A stretch of DNA of 7,738 nucleotides, taken from Thermoleophilaceae bacterium. Lineage in GTDB: Bacteria; Actinomycetota; Thermoleophilia; Solirubrobacterales; Thermoleophilaceae. The position numbers and the translations under genes were made by a program. Shown here one piece after another: positions 5,198 to 7,738 of the stretch (the first letter of the stretch is position 1; every line of letters starts with the position of its first letter). A model generated the notes under the pieces. That model was given only the letters and a program-made list of their open reading frames with translations, was not told where the DNA came from and did not search any database. The stretch lies in NCBI GenBank assembly GCA_013812005.1, contig JACCUE010000225.1, positions 1 through 7,738 on the forward strand, in the 5' to 3' direction.

Positions 5198-6874
5198 ATG
5201 CGAGCAGTCGACGCGGTGATGGAGTGCCTCAAGGCCGAGGGCGTCAAGCACGTATTCGGGATTCCGGGAGGCGCCAACCTGCCCACCTACGACGCCCTGT
5301 ACGACGCCGGCCTGCGCCACGTGCAGTGCCGTCACGAACAGGGCGCCGGCCACGCCGCCGAGGGCTACGCCAAGGCCTCGGGCCAGGTCGGGGTCGCCCT
5401 CGCCACGTCTGGCCCCGGTGCGACCAACCTGGTCACGGCGATCGCCGACGCGATGATGGACTCGGTGCCCACGGTGTTCATCACCGGCCAGGTGCGTACC
5501 GACCTGCTTGGCACCGATGGCTTCCAGGAGGCCGACGTGACCGGCATAACGATGCCGATCGTCAAGCATTCGATCATGATCCAGGATCCCCTGGAGATTC
5601 CCGAGGCGATCCATGAGGCGTTTCACATCGCCCGCACCGGCCGCCCGGGGCCCGTGCTGGTGGACATCCCCCAGGACCTCTCGCGGGCGGAGATCCCCTA
5701 CGAGCCGGTCGACTCCGTGCACCTTCCGGGCTATCAGCCCACCAAGGAGGGCAACACCAAGCAGATCCGGCTGGCCGCGAAGGCCCTGGCCAACGCCCGC
5801 CGACCGGTGATCTACGCGGGCGGGGGAGTCGTCAACGCCAACGCGTCGGCGGAGCTGGTCGAGCTGGCCATGTCCGACAGGTTCCCCGTCACCTGCACGC
5901 TGATGGGGCTCGGGGCCTTCCCCGCGCCTCACGACCAGTGGCTCGGCATGCTCGGCATGCACGGCACCCGCAGCGCCAACTACGCGATGGACGAGGCGGA
6001 CCTTATCTGCTGCGTCGGAGCCCGGTTCGACGACCGGATCACGGGCAAGCTGTCGGAGTTCGCGCCGCGGGCCAAGTTCATCCACATCGACGTCGACCCG
6101 GCAGAGATCTCGAAGAACGTGCCCGCCCACATCCCGATCGTGGGCGACGCCAAGCAGATCTTGCCCAAGCTCTGTGCCGAGTACCGCGCGCTGGATACCG
6201 ACTCCGCCCGTCTCGACGGCTGGTGGGAGCGCGTCCGGGGGTGGCAGGAGAAGCACCCGCTCGGCTACGAGGACTCCGAGGGCTCGGAGATCAAGCCCCA
6301 GTACATGATCGAGGCGCTGTATGAGGCAACCGGCGGCGACGCGATCGTGACCTCGGATGTGGGCCAGCACCAGATGTGGGCCGCGCAGTACTTCCACTTC
6401 GACGCCCCCCGCAAGTGGATCAACTCCGGCGGGCTCGGCACGATGGGCTTCGGCCTGCCCAGCGCGATGGGCGCGAAGGTCGCCATGCCCGACGAGCAGG
6501 TGGTGTGCGTGGCCGGCGACGGCTCGATCATCATGAACGTCCAAGAGCTCGCCACCTGTGTGACCGAGAGCATCGCGGTCAAGGTGTTCATCATGAACAA
6601 CGGCTACCTCGGCATGGTCCGCCAGTGGCAGGAGCTGTTCTGGGACGGGCGCTACAGCGCGGTCGACATGGGCTCCAGCCCCGACTGGGTCAAGCTGGCC
6701 GAGGCCTTCGGCGCCACCGGCGTGAGGGTGGACGACAAGGCCGAGCTGCCCGCCGTGATGAAGAAGGTGCTCGAGGCCGAAGGCCCCGTGGTGTGCGACG
6801 TGCGGGTCACGCCCGAGGAGAACTGCTACCCGATGATCCCCGCGGGTCAGGCCGCGCGGGACATGGTGGGCTGA
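5198..6874 (+). CDS. ilvB: Acetohydroxyacid synthase large (catalytic) subunit
   Basis: This enzyme condenses two pyruvates to acetolactate, or pyruvate with 2-oxobutyrate to acetohydroxybutyrate, using ThDP, Mg and FAD in branched-chain amino acid synthesis. The protein is 558 aa, within family range. The N-terminal ThDP domain has IPGGA (22-26) and the catalytic Glu47 in RHEQ. SGPGATN (71-77) and GTDGFQEAD (105-113) are also typical. RFDDRITGK (276-284) is the FAD-linked mark of the anabolic enzyme and argues against a catabolic acetolactate synthase. The ThDP/Mg motif begins GDGS at 440 and ends with Asn467-Asn468. The C-terminal YPMIPAG (544-550) matches the family. Start ATG 5198 has AAGGA 5 nt upstream. 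Arg100 occupies the site of plant Pro197, a herbicide contact; Trp477 (plant Trp574) is kept. The regulatory subunit follows after 3 nt. Confidence 0.97.
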   Translation: MRAVDAVMECLKAEGVKHVFGIPGGANLPTYDALYDAGLRHVQCRHEQGAGHAAEGYAKASGQVGVALATSGPGATNLVTAIADAMMDSVPTVFITGQVRTDLLGTDGFQEADVTGITMPIVKHSIMIQDPLEIPEAIHEAFHIARTGRPGPVLVDIPQDLSRAEIPYEPVDSVHLPGYQPTKEGNTKQIRLAAKALANARRPVIYAGGGVVNANASAELVELAMSDRFPVTCTLMGLGAFPAPHDQWLGMLGMHGTRSANYAMDEADLICCVGARFDDRITGKLSEFAPRAKFIHIDVDPAEISKNVPAHIPIVGDAKQILPKLCAEYRALDTDSARLDGWWERVRGWQEKHPLGYEDSEGSEIKPQYMIEALYEATGGDAIVTSDVGQHQMWAAQYFHFDAPRKWINSGGLGTMGFGLPSAMGAKVAMPDEQVVCVAGDGSIIMNVQELATCVTESIAVKVFIMNNGYLGMVRQWQELFWDGRYSAVDMGSSPDWVKLAEAFGATGVRVDDKAELPAVMKKVLEAEGPVVCDVRVTPEENCYPMIPAGQAARDMVG

Positions 6875-6877
6875 GGC

Positions 6878-7435
6878 ATGGGAGAGCCGGGAACCAAGGA
6901 GGTGCTGAACCTCGACGACCTGCAGGCGTCCAGCGGGTTTCGCACCGGACGCAAGCACATCCTCTCCCTGCTTGTGGAGAACAAGCCCGGCGTGCTGGCC
7001 CGGATCTCGGGGCTGTTCGCGCGGCGGGGGTTCAACATCGACTCCCTGGCGGTGGGCCCGACCGACGACGACCAGATCTCGCGGATCACGCTGACGGTCG
7101 ACGGGGCTTCACATCCGATCGACCAGGTGACCAAGCAGATGCACAAGCTGATCAACGTGATCAAGATCCGGGACCTCGAGCCCAACGAGGCCGTGGCCCG
7201 CGAACTCGCGCTCTTCAAGGTCTCCGCCGACGGCGACAGCCGCGGGCAGATAATGGAGTACGCCGAGATCTTCCGCGGCCGGATCGTCGACGTGTCCAAG
7301 CGCTCGGTCACGGTCGAGGTCACGGGGCCCGATGACAAGATCGAGGCCTTCGAGCAGATGGTCCGGCCCTTCGGGCTGATCGAGATGGTGCGGACAGGCG
7401 AGATCGCGGTGTCGCGGGGCCGGACCGCGACCTGA
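6878..7435 (+). CDS. ilvN: Acetohydroxyacid synthase small (regulatory) subunit
   Basis: The subunit binds the large subunit, raises its activity and confers feedback inhibition by valine. The 185-aa protein has an N-terminal ACT domain, about 26-100, beginning RKHILSLLVENKPGVLARISGLFARRGFNIDSLAVG. Gly38 and Asn53 align with Gly14 and Asn29 of E. coli IlvH, where changes relieve valine inhibition, so feedback control is probably intact. The C-terminal small-subunit domain spans about 106-175 (ELALFKVSA ... FGLIEMVRTGEIAVSRG). The ATG lies 3 nt after the ilvB stop, with GGTGGG 7 nt upstream. About 22 residues precede the ACT domain, more than usual. The only in-frame alternative, GTG 6902, directly abuts an AAGGAGG-like run and has no proper spacing, so ATG 6878 is kept with some doubt. 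Confidence 0.96.
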   Translation: MGEPGTKEVLNLDDLQASSGFRTGRKHILSLLVENKPGVLARISGLFARRGFNIDSLAVGPTDDDQISRITLTVDGASHPIDQVTKQMHKLINVIKIRDLEPNEAVARELALFKVSADGDSRGQIMEYAEIFRGRIVDVSKRSVTVEVTGPDDKIEAFEQMVRPFGLIEMVRTGEIAVSRGRTAT

Positions 7436-7459
7436 CCGTGCGCTGCGGCTCTGGCCTCT

Positions 7460-7465
7460 GAAGGG
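7460..7465 (+). promoter_or_regulatory. Ribosome binding site of the last gene
   Basis: GAAGGG lies 7 nt before GTG 7473 and supports that start. It sits in the 37-nt gap after ilvN, in which I see neither a terminator nor a good promoter, so the last gene may be read from the ilvBN transcript. Confidence 0.6.
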
Positions 7466-7472
7466 CCTGCCC

Positions 7473-7738
7473 GTGACCCTCTCGCCCACATCCGACCGCG
7501 ACCCGCTTGCTCTCGGCGACGCGGCTCGGCAGCTGCTCGGCACGCGGGTGCAGAGCGCGCAGCGGATCGCCCGCCGCGCCGGAGGGGATGCGGTGGCCTC
7601 GGTGTGCGTCCCGATCCCGGCGTCCATCGACCTCTCGGCCGTCGTGCTCGGCGCCCGCCGCTCCGACGACCGCTTCCTCTGCATCGAGCAGCCCGGGCGC
7701 GAGGGTTATGCCGTCTGCGGGCTAGGAGCCGCGATCAC
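7473..7738 (+). CDS. Probable isochorismate synthase, N-terminal fragment (cut by window edge)
   Basis: The frame from GTG 7473 is open to the end of the window and gives 88 complete codons. After a variable N-terminus come an Arg/Ala-rich helix (about 16-37), then VASVCVPIPASIDLSAVVLGARRSDDRFLCIEQ and PGREGYAVCGLGAA (73-87). This run (polar segment, then DRF-x-x-EQP and a G-x-A-x-x-G-L-G strand) resembles the N-terminal domain of isochorismate synthases of the MenF/DhbC/EntC type, which convert chorismate to isochorismate for menaquinone or catechol siderophores. The catalytic chorismate-binding domain would lie beyond the edge, so another chorismate-using enzyme is possible. GAAGGG 7 nt upstream supports the start. 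It follows ilvN after 37 nt, where actinobacteria often have ilvC. Coding status is well supported; the product is inferred from a short resemblance. Confidence 0.65.
   Translation, partial: MTLSPTSDRDPLALGDAARQLLGTRVQSAQRIARRAGGDAVASVCVPIPASIDLSAVVLGARRSDDRFLCIEQPGREGYAVCGLGAAI

Noticed and set aside
4943..6958. 671-aa open frame on the - strand opposite ilvB
   Set aside because: It is antisense to conserved ilvB, has a compositionally biased product with no domain, and crosses three genes. It is a GC-bias shadow.
7436..7472. Terminator between ilvN and the last gene
   Set aside because: Only a weak GGCC-GGCC pairing (7453-7456 with 7464-7467) without a T-run is present, and it covers the ribosome site. 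It is too weak to call.
1..7738. Mobile element, CRISPR array, tRNA or rRNA
   Set aside because: I saw no transposase or integrase motif, no spaced repeats of CRISPR type, no terminal inverted repeats and no tRNA-like cloverleaf.

Overview
The window is GC-rich throughout, with G or C at most third codon positions, frequent GTG starts and long shadow frames on both strands. The translation and branched-chain amino acid genes read like those of a high-GC actinobacterium. A deep lineage such as Thermoleophilia/Solirubrobacterales is possible, but that is an impression from protein style and not a proof. Every gene supported here lies on the + strand.

Region 1 (1-2634) is the 3' part of a gatCAB-type operon. 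It holds gatA, cut by the left edge, and a complete gatB that starts on a GTG inside the end of gatA. Together they encode the amidotransferase that converts Glu-tRNA(Gln) and/or Asp-tRNA(Asn) to the correct aminoacyl-tRNA. The operon ends in a very strong, nearly perfect intrinsic terminator at 2583-2634.

Region 2 (2635-5109) is a run of five small or poorly characterised genes between two housekeeping operons. They are a 74-aa protein ending in Ala-Gly-Gly, a 212-aa protein with two hydrophobic segments, a 314-aa GNAT-type acetyltransferase whose C-terminal half may be a second, degenerate GNAT domain, a 56-aa membrane protein, and a 99-aa membrane protein with a four-cysteine zinc ribbon. 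The first two are probably co-transcribed, as are the last two. None can be given a firm biological role from sequence alone.

Region 3 (5110-7738) holds ilvB and ilvN, the catalytic and regulatory subunits of acetohydroxyacid synthase, the first common step of valine, leucine and isoleucine synthesis. ilvB is preceded by an 88-nt gap with a -10-like hexamer and hairpin-forming sequence. The gene after ilvN is not ilvC. It is the start of a protein that resembles the N-terminus of isochorismate synthase, a chorismate-using enzyme of menaquinone or siderophore synthesis, and it is cut by the right edge.

I found no mobile element, CRISPR array, tRNA or rRNA. The least explained part of the window is the 74-aa Gly-Gly protein and its 212-aa neighbour. 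A new system there is only a hypothesis.
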